Shown here piece by piece: positions 24,501 to 33,800 of a stretch of DNA of 64,000 nucleotides. The DNA lies in assembly GCA_934294885.1 (NCBI GenBank), contig CAKRAK010000001.1:124001-188000 (forward strand). The letters run 5' to 3'. A program made the position numbers and the translations under genes. Numbering within the stretch: the first letter of the stretch is position 1; each line of letters begins with the position of its first letter. The DNA is from an uncultured Lachnospiraceae bacterium (GTDB lineage: Bacteria > Bacillota > Clostridia > Lachnospirales > Lachnospiraceae). The notes under the pieces were generated by a model that saw only the letters and a list, made by a program, of their open reading frames with translations, did no database searches and was not told where the DNA came from.

Positions 24501-26833
24501 AAGCTCTCTACCGGATGTACTACCTTTACCTGACAGGTTGCTTTGATCTCAGGATTTTCCGTAGATGCGACCGTAATGACCGCTGTACCTGATTTGCTTC
24601 CTGATACAATATTCAAAGTGGAATCCTTAATGGTTGCCGTTGCAACATCCTCGTCATCCGATGATACAGAAAGCTTACTCTTGTCTGCCTTTGCAGGTGT
24701 AACTGTAATCGTTGCTGCTGCCTTCTTACCGGTTCCGCTTAAGGAAGCTGATTTCTTGCTTAATGTAACCGACTCAATGGCAACCTCACCCTCTGAAGGA
24801 GTATCTCCACCGGAAGAACCGCCTGTATATGCTGATGGTCTCTGTGGTGCATTGCTTCCACCAAAGAAATCCGGTAATATGGTCTGCTCTGTAAAGCCTT
24901 CCTCTGTCGAATCCTTATTCAATAAGTATAATGCAGCCGCTGCACCTACCATTCCCGCATTGTAATCCAATGTTACCTCGTTGGAAACAGCATCATTTAC
25001 CGCATCCTTGTAGGTAGAAAAATCAGAAGAAGTAGGTCCTCCAACCAATGCACCGTACAAGGTATATTTCTGTGCTGCATTGGAATTAAATCCGCCATCC
25101 CAGCCAGAATATCCGGATGCTGCTCTGTGGTGAGGCTTTGTTGGGGATGCATTGTTGTATCCACACACAAGATTAATCTTACGGGAATTGTTACCAAGAA
25201 TGGTACTCATCTGGTATTTTGCCCAGTTTGCATAAGTATCTACTCCATTCAGCTTATCATATAACAAAGCACTAAACTGTACATTACAGTTAATTCTGGC
25301 AGTTCCCCAATAGTCATTTCCTGCATAGTAAGATGACATAGAAGAGCCTGCCTGGGAAGAAAGCCAGTTTTGAATGGTATTTAATTCCGAACTGTTCTTT
25401 GAAGGTGCATAATAAGATGCAAACTGATAAAGATCACACCAGCCATTTGGCTTTTGCAGATTGGATGCATTCTTATTATTGCTGTTATAATCTGATGCGT
25501 AGGTACTGTCATTTGTTATCTTATAAAGCATTGCTGCTGCAAGACAATACTCATCCTCCCATGTGCCGGATGCGTAGAAAGAACCACTGGTATCTGTGGC
25601 ACCGGTCTGCTTTCCGTTCTTCTTTGCCATGGCAAATAATGCCTTTGCATATTTTAAATCTTCTTCATTTCCAAAATTTAAGTAGTTAATAGCTAAGGCT
25701 GCTGCTGCACCTGCTACATATTCGGTTGCAGGATTTGATGAGGTTGCCACAAGACTGTAAGTACGATTGGTCTTTGACTGATCCTCAACCTCCGGAGCTA
25801 CCCAGCTTTCATGATCCTTCTGACCACAACCTATCTGATAACAGAAGGCTTCCGCAGTTGTGTCCGTAGAATCTAAAACGGTACAGCTCTTTAAGTATGT
25901 ACAATAATAATCTACAATTTTCTTTAAATGTTCCTTTTGTCCAAGCTCGTCATAAGCCTGTCCAAATTCCAGATAACTGATACCAAGGGTAATAAACGCT
26001 TCATTTGCAGGCATTCCAAACTTTACATGATCTCCTGCATCATGGAAGCCTCCGGCTGCCTTGTACTGCTTTCCGTTATAGGTAAAATAATCATTTACAT
26101 GGCAGTCACCTCTCCAGCCACCTAATTCAGAAGAATATAAAGAGGTCTCGCTTACCTGATCACCACACATATTGGCATCATAAAAATAAAGTGACAGCTG
26201 TAATAATTTTGCAAAATTATAATTGGTACTGGCGTCAATGGTTCCGATATTACTTCCGTCAAATCCGGAATCACCGCCGGAGCTGCCGGAATCACCGCTG
26301 CCCGCCGAACCGCTGCTTGCACCATCATAATAAGTCAGGGTATATACTGCACCTGCCAATGCAGCTTCCGGTATTGCAAAGCCGGCACCCGTATTCTTTT
26401 CTTCCCCCGCCTGAACGGTCATATTATCCCAGGTCTCCCCGGACTCATTGGTTCCGCTATAGGTTGCAAAGGAAATTACATTGTCGGATAACTCTGCACC
26501 ATTATATCCATAACCCCAATATGGTGTGTTTGCCAACTGAATCGTTACCTTCCAGTCACTGATATCGGTTGACTTGTTATTCACAATATGAAGCTGGTAT
26601 TCTGAAATATCCTGTTCCGGCCAGTTACCATCCTCATTTGACTTGGCAGGAATATCCTTTACCTTTTCCAATACAACGTAAACATCGTTGGACTGGTTAT
26701 CGGCAGCATTCACTGTAATCGGTGTCCGCTCCTCTGCCTGCACATTTTTCTTTGGCACTACAATCAGACTCATGATCATGGCAAACACCATAACGTATGA
26801 GATTGCAGCCAATCTTACTCTTTTTTGTTTCAT
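21554..26833 (-). CDS. Secreted multimodular GH9 endoglucanase
   Basis: A 1759-residue extracellular cellulase. Order: signal peptide (1-33); beta-rich domain resembling a cellulose-binding module (about 40-175); Gly/Ser linker; GH9 catalytic domain (about 204-640); two BIG2-like Ig domains; an Fn3-like domain; a Gly/Ser/Asp-rich beta-helix resembling DUF4353 (about 980-1230); one InlB-type repeat (TYTITYECNGG to VTVYAKW); and four Fn3-like domains to the end. GH9 hallmarks are AAGGFHDAGDHVKFGMP (Asp 265 and 268), PHHRAASG and SNEVTLDYNAG with proton donor E619. There is no dockerin, LPXTG or SLH motif, so attachment is unclear. ATG at 26833 lies 4 bases after GGAGGAGG, which is inside the longer frame. 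Confidence 0.93.
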   Translation of the reverse strand: MKQKRVRLAAISYVMVFAMIMSLIVVPKKNVQAEERTPITVNAADNQSNDVYVVLEKVKDIPAKSNEDGNWPEQDISEYQLHIVNNKSTDISDWKVTIQLANTPYWGYGYNGAELSDNVISFATYSGTNESGETWDNMTVQAGEEKNTGAGFAIPEAALAGAVYTLTYYDGASSGSAGSGDSGSSGGDSGFDGSNIGTIDASTNYNFAKLLQLSLYFYDANMCGDQVSETSLYSSELGGWRGDCHVNDYFTYNGKQYKAAGGFHDAGDHVKFGMPANEAFITLGISYLEFGQAYDELGQKEHLKKIVDYYCTYLKSCTVLDSTDTTAEAFCYQIGCGQKDHESWVAPEVEDQSKTNRTYSLVATSSNPATEYVAGAAAALAINYLNFGNEEDLKYAKALFAMAKKNGKQTGATDTSGSFYASGTWEDEYCLAAAMLYKITNDSTYASDYNSNNKNASNLQKPNGWCDLYQFASYYAPSKNSSELNTIQNWLSSQAGSSMSSYYAGNDYWGTARINCNVQFSALLYDKLNGVDTYANWAKYQMSTILGNNSRKINLVCGYNNASPTKPHHRAASGYSGWDGGFNSNAAQKYTLYGALVGGPTSSDFSTYKDAVNDAVSNEVTLDYNAGMVGAAAALYLLNKDSTEEGFTEQTILPDFFGGSNAPQRPSAYTGGSSGGDTPSEGEVAIESVTLSKKSASLSGTGKKAAATITVTPAKADKSKLSVSSDDEDVATATIKDSTLNIVSGSKSGTAVITVASTENPEIKATCQVKVVHPVESFTLDKDTVSLSVGGTEKIAVATVTPDPADDYEVKWSVDKADVISLDETIGSSVSITGLKAGSAVVTATIGTLTKKVAVTVGKAAQEAPAVTYNVTSQTSSQIKVKAETQSTGTLELSVDQKIWVQGTNDVYTFDGLKDGTDYTIYARLAETEDASVSEISPDTITTFTLFSSDKIKDADGNYLIDISKITGVDCDYLKKMAERIENGSADTNFDVVMDNEKITIVTKDGKHYVISGENTNVSLIINDGCDTILSDVVLSDVTVSGSATISVKSKNEIKNGITLDNDSSLVIAEGSADGAVTISGGSDAAVSGNGKLTINGGNITVISDSDDGIYASDFEITGGNLSVSANGIGITASDVSIGGADTVVRVNSGGAAISGTNIDISGGDVSLEVTETDASVVEAAGDITLRGGTVETTRPSGNTGFDYSVGESEDGKTGTITIGNDVSIAGNPEYSVPPVDDQGEQIFLSNITIYNGEDSIVIQSKKNVTCNLTEIAKVKEWVKANPYKTAVFYKDDTELKDGKFEVDGDAIEIHIKWVAKTYTITYECNGGKFTSDDYKTTYTVDDGNYKLPDNITRTNYVFYGWFLDQEMKKPVDAVSVETNGNVTVYAKWVIDKPEKPVIASVTNVNAGVSVKWNRVDGVNYYILQRKENNSSWTQIAKIEDVTATAYTDKTVTNGKNYSYRICGYGCSQGEYSAASASLLHIAAPKITRLSNISNGVTVNWNEVSGVTGYQIYRSTNGNGYKKIASVKGASVVSYKDTTATGKGAKYQYRVYAYKTVGSSVCKSGTSNTRTIYHLAAVAAPNTYIVASGVKLTWNTTSGATGYYVYRSANGKAYGKIATVKGKTYLDQKVYNGSKYQYKIVAYKTVSNVTYRGAYSKDTVTGYIVAPRINSLTNYAAKTMTVKWSKNSAASGYMLQYSTSANFSKAATVTVKPNSVVTRKITGLTKGKTYYVRVKGYKIMNGKKYYSPWSATKNIKIKK

Positions 26834-26876
26834 ACATCCTCCTCCATTTTTCATTTTTTTCGGTACACGCTACCTA

Positions 26877-26904
26877 TTCATAATTTTAACAAATTTTCTG
26901 ACAA
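26877..26904 (-). promoter_or_regulatory. Likely promoter for the GH9 gene
   Basis: TTGTCA, 16 bases, TATGAA on the minus strand, 43 bases before the chosen start codon. Confidence 0.5.
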
Positions 26905-26933
26905 ATAGAAATCCTTTTCTTTCATTTTCATAA

Positions 26934-26968
26934 GAAAAACAGCCATTCCAAAAGGAATGACTGTTTTA
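26934..26968 (-). terminator. Terminator after the transglutaminase-like gene
   Basis: CAG-CATTCC and GGAATG-CTG pair around AAAA with one bulge. The A and T flanks extend the stem. It lies 11 bases after the stop codon. Confidence 0.8.
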
Positions 26969-26979
26969 TGTAAACCATT

Positions 26980-29900
26980 TTATTTTTTAATCCATTTTGC
27001 ATATACGGTTTTGTTACCGGTAGAGCCTTTTTTCACCTGATAAGTTCTCTTTGTACATGCTTTATCCGTATACCAGCCGGCAAAACGATAACCGCTTCTG
27101 GTTGGATTCTGATAAGCTATGGTAGCCGTATAAATCGTATAGGTTGTGGGATTCTTACGATTGTTCTTACCACCGTTTAATACGTAGGTAATCTTATATC
27201 GGTTAAGCGTCCATTTTGCATATACGGTTTTGTTACCAACAGAACCTTTCTTCACCTGATAGGTTCTCTTTGTACATGCCTTGTCCGAATACCAGCCTAA
27301 GAATCGATATCCCTTTCTGGTTGCCGGCTTGTAAGAAAAATGATTGGTTGTAACGGTATAAGTAAGCGGGTTATATTGATTATTATATCCGCCGTTCAAT
27401 ACATAAGTAACCTTATACCTTGTAGCTGTCCACTTTGCATACAAAGTCTTCTTACCGGTACTTCCATTTTCAATATAACGGACTCTGTTCTTAAAATCAG
27501 AATCTGAATACCAGCCCCCAAAGGTATATCCTCTCTTTGATGGATAACGCAATGTAATGGTATCTGTCTCACAGGTATAGGTTGACGGATTTTCCACATT
27601 ATTTTTTCCGCCATTTAAATAATATGTAATACTGTAAGCAGCGGCTTCCCATCGTGCCGTTAATGTAATGGTCTTAACAGGAGTACCCATTGAAAGCTTC
27701 ATCAAATCATCCTCATCCTGATACAGGTTACCATCGGAACCCTTCCAGCCTAAGAATGTATATCCGGTCTTTTTATAGGTATTTGCCGGAAGCTTCATTC
27801 CCTCCTTGTAGGGACCTTCTATCTCTTTCATGGTACCGGAGGTTGCTCCGTTTCCATTGAATTTTACATGATACTGATAAGCTTCCCATTTGGCATATAA
27901 ATGAATCTGTCCATCTTCCCCGATTGCCTCATCTAAATTGGCAAGGGTGAGAGCATCAACCGGTTTCTCATGTGCTTCATCCAGATACCAGCCTCCAAAA
28001 ATGAATCCGGTCTTTGACGCAGGTGCAAGAACCATACCTTCCTCCGGCATAAGCTCCGGATTATCTTCATGATTCCGTCCTTCCTCTAAATGATAAACCA
28101 CAGTAACACCCTTCCACTGCCACTGAGCATAAAGGATAATGGTCTCATTGGTTCCATACGCCTCTGTACCTTGAACCACATCAAAGGCCTTAGCTCCGTC
28201 TGGGAAGGAAACACCACTACCATCCGGTTTGCTGTTCCATCCCGTAAACTCAAATCCGGTTCTTTGATAAGTATTCAAAGGTAAAGATACATCACTTACG
28301 GATGTAATATTCTCCAATCCATCCATTGGATCTGATATACTGCTGTTTCCATCCAATACAATGGTTCTTGTCTGTTCCGTCCACACCGCATATAAGGTCA
28401 CAGTTCCCTGATTCTCTTCTACCAGATCAATGAGTTTCCGAATATCATCCTCCGGTAAAAAGGCATCACCTGTACCATCTGCCTTCGTGTTCCATCCCGT
28501 AAGCTCATAATGCTCCTTTTCAAATGCAGCAGGTGCGATATTTCCACCCTCTAAATAACTTAAATCTGTCTGTGGATCCATTGTTCCCGATTCTGCGCCA
28601 TTTCCATCAAAGGAAATCACAAAAGTCAACTCCGGTTCCACGGAAACATCCCCTTGCACTTCTCCGCATCGTGAGCATACACTACCGGCTCCATGACCTT
28701 TTTCTCTGTAGGTTGCCGGCTTTGCATCCGTCAACCGGAAGTCATGTCCCAAAGACGGAATTTCTTTTTCTTCTGATGTCTCACAAGCCTTACAGGTCCG
28801 TTTTTTCAAACCGGTTGTCAGACATCCCGGTTCAACATCAACATACCAGTCTCCATAATCATGCTCCAGTAGCGGAAGCTCTTCAACCTCAAATGCCGTA
28901 CAACCCTCTGTCTGGCAATCCCGTTGTCTGATTCCTTTATTGCTGCAGGTTGCCGGTGTTACGATATACCAGTCACCGTAATTATGCTCCTTTAACGGCA
29001 TAACATCCGATTCGTATGCCCCGCATAATTCACAATACCGACGCAATTCCCCTACAGAATAACAGGTTGATTCTTTGTAAACTTCCCAGGAACCATATAC
29101 ATGTGCGCTTTCCTTCCACTTTGCATATAACGTAATATCTTCACATTCTCCTGCTTTCAGGGTTTTAATCTCTGTTGTGAAATCCGGATCCGTATACCAG
29201 CCCTCAAAAGTAAAATATTCTTTTGTAGGCTCTCTTAACGTAAAATCCTCCTGATTGGTAAACTCTGAAGGATTCTCCTTATGATTGGTTCCTCCATCCA
29301 ACTCATAGGAAATCTTAGCAACATAGGATACGGAATGAATTACACCGGAGCTGAGCGCATTGGGATTTGATGCCACCAGATATCTTATATTTCCGTAAGC
29401 ATCCACATTCATTCCATATAAATATCCCTGGGCTTGTTCTTCTGCTGACAATGTATAATACACAGAGCTTTTTCCCTCTGACATATCATACAAATAGATA
29501 TTCAAACAGTCTGTATAATACAAATAATTCTTACAGCTTCCCATTCCCGAAAAATTAGAACTCCAGGTATAACCTGCCTGATCCCACACCGGCCATTTTT
29601 TGGATACGGTAGCAATCACTTTATCTGAAGTAAATGTCGCTCCGTCACAGGCGTATTGGGTTACCGATGCGGATACACTGCTGCTGTTCTTAACCATTCC
29701 ATACCAGCTGCCGTTCGCATAAGCAAATCCGGTATCTACCTGATTCCAGAAATAACTGTCATAAGAAGAATCCGATGCAGCAGTACTGTCCAAGCCTCCG
29801 GTCAATACCCAATCAGAACTCTTTAAATGCGTACTGTGGGAGGTATCCCCATTCGCAAAATAATCATAGCTTTTAAGAAAATATACATGTCTGGCACGTC

Positions 29901-30702
29901 CGATCATATCGGAAACCGGGTCATTCCATGTAGAATCCACATAGTAATAGGTTCCGTTTACCTTCACGATATTCCATGCATGATTCAGGGATGAACTGGA
30001 AACAAACTCACAAGTCAGTCCCATTTGCTTTGCCAGCTCCATAAATGCAAGGGAATATCCGTTACAAACCGCTTCCTTCTCAACAAACACACCATAAGCG
30101 GAATATACATTATCATTCTCTGTATCTGATGCATATGCACACAAGCGGCAGAGATAATCATTAATGTATAATGCTTTTTCCATATCAGACCAGGATGCAT
30201 CTGCACCACTGACTGCCTTTTGCACCGCTGCATCATAGGCTGCAATCTTATCCTTTAACCCATCCCTGTCCTGATAGTAAAACGTTAACTTCCCAACATA
30301 TCCATCTGAATCATAACTCCAGCTGCAGCCGCCGGTTACATAAAAATATCTTGGATTATGATTTAAAATAGAGGAAAACAATTTGCTTTGCTTAAAATCC
30401 GTACTGGTAATCTTACAGCCAGTCAGATCACAGCTTTCCTCCAGATTATCCAATGCTTTGGTAATCCGTTCTTCTGCCAGCTTATACTGTTCATCGGATA
30501 TCGTTACCGTTGATTTCCTCGTAAGCTGTTCTTCTAATAAACTTCCATCCTGCAACACGGAAAAATCAGCAGAATCTCTTTTCCAAGTCTCCGTTGCCGC
30601 AAATACATTACTGTGGATAAAACAACATATCAGCATAAAAAATGCAATGCCTGACATTATGCTCCACTTATTTTTTTTCGTTCCTCTTTTGTGAATAATC
30701 AT
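26980..30702 (-). CDS. Secreted transglutaminase-like protein with InlB-type repeats
   Basis: A 1240-residue surface protein with a signal peptide (about 1-36). Residues 60-270 form a transglutaminase/protease-like domain with an intact triad: C213 in EAVCNGYSLAF, H241 in LNHAWNIVKVNG, D256 in YYVDSTWNDP. A beta-rich middle part, one InlB-type repeat and three or four short Cys-rich units follow (CxxC, spaced by EHNYGDWY-like text). Seven more InlB/Flg_new repeats (xxYxLNGGxNN...GYxFxGWYxD...LYAKW) end in AKWIKK. The domain could crosslink or cleave surface proteins; the repeats are typical of adhesins. The C-terminal array is nearly collinear with that of the next gene, a sign of block duplication. 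Confidence 0.85.
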   Translation of the reverse strand: MIIHKRGTKKNKWSIMSGIAFFMLICCFIHSNVFAATETWKRDSADFSVLQDGSLLEEQLTRKSTVTISDEQYKLAEERITKALDNLEESCDLTGCKITSTDFKQSKLFSSILNHNPRYFYVTGGCSWSYDSDGYVGKLTFYYQDRDGLKDKIAAYDAAVQKAVSGADASWSDMEKALYINDYLCRLCAYASDTENDNVYSAYGVFVEKEAVCNGYSLAFMELAKQMGLTCEFVSSSSLNHAWNIVKVNGTYYYVDSTWNDPVSDMIGRARHVYFLKSYDYFANGDTSHSTHLKSSDWVLTGGLDSTAASDSSYDSYFWNQVDTGFAYANGSWYGMVKNSSSVSASVTQYACDGATFTSDKVIATVSKKWPVWDQAGYTWSSNFSGMGSCKNYLYYTDCLNIYLYDMSEGKSSVYYTLSAEEQAQGYLYGMNVDAYGNIRYLVASNPNALSSGVIHSVSYVAKISYELDGGTNHKENPSEFTNQEDFTLREPTKEYFTFEGWYTDPDFTTEIKTLKAGECEDITLYAKWKESAHVYGSWEVYKESTCYSVGELRRYCELCGAYESDVMPLKEHNYGDWYIVTPATCSNKGIRQRDCQTEGCTAFEVEELPLLEHDYGDWYVDVEPGCLTTGLKKRTCKACETSEEKEIPSLGHDFRLTDAKPATYREKGHGAGSVCSRCGEVQGDVSVEPELTFVISFDGNGAESGTMDPQTDLSYLEGGNIAPAAFEKEHYELTGWNTKADGTGDAFLPEDDIRKLIDLVEENQGTVTLYAVWTEQTRTIVLDGNSSISDPMDGLENITSVSDVSLPLNTYQRTGFEFTGWNSKPDGSGVSFPDGAKAFDVVQGTEAYGTNETIILYAQWQWKGVTVVYHLEEGRNHEDNPELMPEEGMVLAPASKTGFIFGGWYLDEAHEKPVDALTLANLDEAIGEDGQIHLYAKWEAYQYHVKFNGNGATSGTMKEIEGPYKEGMKLPANTYKKTGYTFLGWKGSDGNLYQDEDDLMKLSMGTPVKTITLTARWEAAAYSITYYLNGGKNNVENPSTYTCETDTITLRYPSKRGYTFGGWYSDSDFKNRVRYIENGSTGKKTLYAKWTATRYKVTYVLNGGYNNQYNPLTYTVTTNHFSYKPATRKGYRFLGWYSDKACTKRTYQVKKGSVGNKTVYAKWTLNRYKITYVLNGGKNNRKNPTTYTIYTATIAYQNPTRSGYRFAGWYTDKACTKRTYQVKKGSTGNKTVYAKWIKK

Positions 30703-30772
30703 GTCATCCCCCCTGTCTTTTATGATATATTTTATTTTACCAAAAAAATGAAGAAAAGCATACTAAAATATA

Positions 30773-30812
30773 TAAAAAATGGCAGCCATTATGTTTTTTC
30801 ATAATGACTGCC
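30773..30812 (-). terminator. Terminator after the 1791-residue repeat protein gene
   Basis: GGCAG-CATTATG pairs with CATAATG-CTGCC around a 6-base loop with one mismatch. TTTTTTATATATTTT follows on the minus strand. Confidence 0.85.
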
Positions 30813-30829
30813 ACTGTCATGAAATTCTA

Positions 30830-33800
30830 TTATTTTTTAATCCATTTTGCATACAAGGTTCGATTACCGGTAGAACCCTTCTTAATCTGATATACCCGTT
30901 TTGTATATTTACTGTCGGAATACCAGCCAGCAAATCGATATCCGTTTCTTTTCGGATTCTTAAGGGCAACCGTAGAAGTATAAATGGTATAAGTAGTTGG
31001 GTTTTTACTGTTGTTCGTTCCACCGTTTAAAACGTATTTTACCTTATACTTTGTAAGGCTCCATTTTGCATATAATGTTTTATTACCGATGGTTCCCTTC
31101 TTAACCTGATATGTTCTTGTCTTAAAGGAAGCATCTGTATACCAGCCCTGGAACGTATATCCCTTTCTGGTCGGAGCCTTAAATGAAAAGCTTGTTGTTG
31201 TAACGGTATAAGAAGCAGGATTCTTTTTGTTATTGGTTCCTCCGTTTAATACGTATGTAAGCTTGTATTTGGTTGGAGTCCATTTTGCGTATAATTTCTT
31301 ACTTCCTACACTTCCCTTTTTAATCTGTGTAATCTTTTTCTTGCAGGCTTGATCTGTATACCAGCCTCCAAATGTGTATCCTCTCTTCTTCGGATATCTT
31401 AAAGTAAACGTCTCTGTTTTATAAGTATAAGTAGATGGATTATCCACATTATTGGTTCCGCCGTTTAATACATATGTAAGCTTATAATTATATAATTTCC
31501 AGTTTGCTCTTAATGTAATAACCTGTCCGGATTCAGAAACCGCAAGTGGTGCAATCTCTGCTTCATTCTTATAGAACTTACCGTCTGAACCGTTCCAGCC
31601 TACAAAATAATATCCGGTTCTCTTATAAGTATTTGCAGGAATCTTGGTACCTTCCTTATAAGTTCCCGTAAAATCACTCATAGATCCTGATGTTGCATAA
31701 TTACCTTCGAATTTCAAATGGAATTTGTTTGCTGTCCATTTTGCATATAAGCTGATGTTTCCATCCTCATTTAAAATCTCGTTGACATTCTCTGATGTAA
31801 TTTCTGTTACCTTTGTTTTGTAAGCAGAATCTGCATACCAGCCTAAGAAGCTGTAACCACTTCTTACACCGGCCTTTAATGTAATGGCTTCGTTGGTAAA
31901 TTCTGTCGGATTGGATGCATCATTGGTTCCGTTATTTAACTCATAGAAAATGTTAATTGCGTCTCTTCTCCACTGAGCATATAACGTAATGTGATTATCG
32001 TCACCGTAAGCCTCTACCTTTTCAATCACGGTTGCAACAGCCGTCTGATCTGCAACTGCAATTCCACTGCCGTCCATTTTACTGTTCCAGCCTACAAAGA
32101 GATAGCCCAGACGTTCATATCCATTAGCATTTAAATTACCCTTATCTGTATAATTTACCTGCTGTTCAGACATAGAACCGGATGTTGCATTATTACCTGC
32201 ATAAGTAATCCGGTATGTCTTTTCTGTCCATCTTGCATATAGGGTTATATCCTGTTCTACATCGGTAATGGATGAAATCTGATTGGTATATGCTGAATCC
32301 GTGTACCAGCCGGCAAATACATAGCCCTTCTTAGCCGGATTCTCTAATGCTGCAGGCAGCTCATCCTTTTGATAGCTTGTCTTATTTGCAGCAGCATTCT
32401 CTCCACCGTCTAACACATAAGTAACATTACACTGTATTTTCTTCCACTGAGCATATAAGGTAACGCTTCCATCGTTGTCCTCAACAATAGAGATTAAATC
32501 TTCATCCTGTATATCAGCTTCATCATCAAGGAAAATTCCCGTTCCGTCGCTCTTTGTATTCCATCCGGCAAATTCATACGATGTCTTTTGGAAACCGCAT
32601 TTTGTTAATTTACCGCCAACAGAATAATGTAAATCAGTCTGGGAACTCATGCTTCCTGATGTAGCACCATTTCTACTGTAATTAACCGTAAAGACTTTCG
32701 ATGGAATGGAATTAGAGGCAAGCTCTGCCTGTCCACAAACAGAACATGCGCTTCCTGCTGTATGACCCTCCATACGATAGGTTGCAGCCTGTGCTTCTCC
32801 ATCAACATAGTTATGTGGAAGCTTTTCGAGATTCTCCACATATGGAGTTGCAGAATATTCCCCACCGTTATATTCAAGCTTCGCAACATAAGTTATGCTT
32901 CCTGCTCTTATACAGGTTGATTCTACAATCTTAGCTGCATCGCTGTCTACGGTTTCTGTATAAATATTGTCATCCTTACATACGCTGCAGCCTAATGTAA
33001 TGGTACAGGTTTTGTGATCTTCACTCCACTTTTCTCCTGTTACAATTACTTTATGTGCCAACTTAGGAAGCACCTCTGTAAATGGCTCTGCCTCATAAGT
33101 CTGTCCGCCATAGGTTAACTCTGCTGTATATACAATACTTCCTTCCTTTGCACAGGTTGCTTCATTTACTGTCTTTGTCGCAGTTACGACACCCTGATCA
33201 ATCTGCTGATTACATTCACTACAGATTACCTTGTACGAACAGCTTTCATGTGTACTGTTCCATGTAAGTCCTGTTACGACACCTTTGTGAGAAGTTGTTG
33301 GTATTAATTTTGTATAAGTATCCGTAAATTCCTTCCCTTTATATTCTGCCTTGGCTGTATACAGGGTCTGACCTTCCGTTGTACAGGTAGCAGGAGATGT
33401 CTCATCTGTTACGGTTGCGGAACCGGAAGCCAATACCTGTTCACAGACACTACACCGGATAGTATAAGTACAGGTCTTGTTTTCTGTATTCCAATTAAAG
33501 GAAGCAGCCGGTGTATGTGCAATTAACGGAAGCTTAATTGTTTTGGTATCTTTATAAACTTCGTCATTATAAGTAACCATTGCTGTAGCTGTTTTGGTTC
33601 CCTCCACCGTACAGGTCGATGGTTTTACTACTTCCGAAGAAACATCTGCTGCAGCTTCCTCCAGTGTCTTACCACATACGTCACAATGAACTTTATAGGT
33701 ACAGGTTTCATAATCATCTGACCATGTAAAATCAACCTTCAGTGTATGAGAAAGCATCGGGAGTATTTTTGTTTTGCTACTCTTACTTACTTTGCCATTA

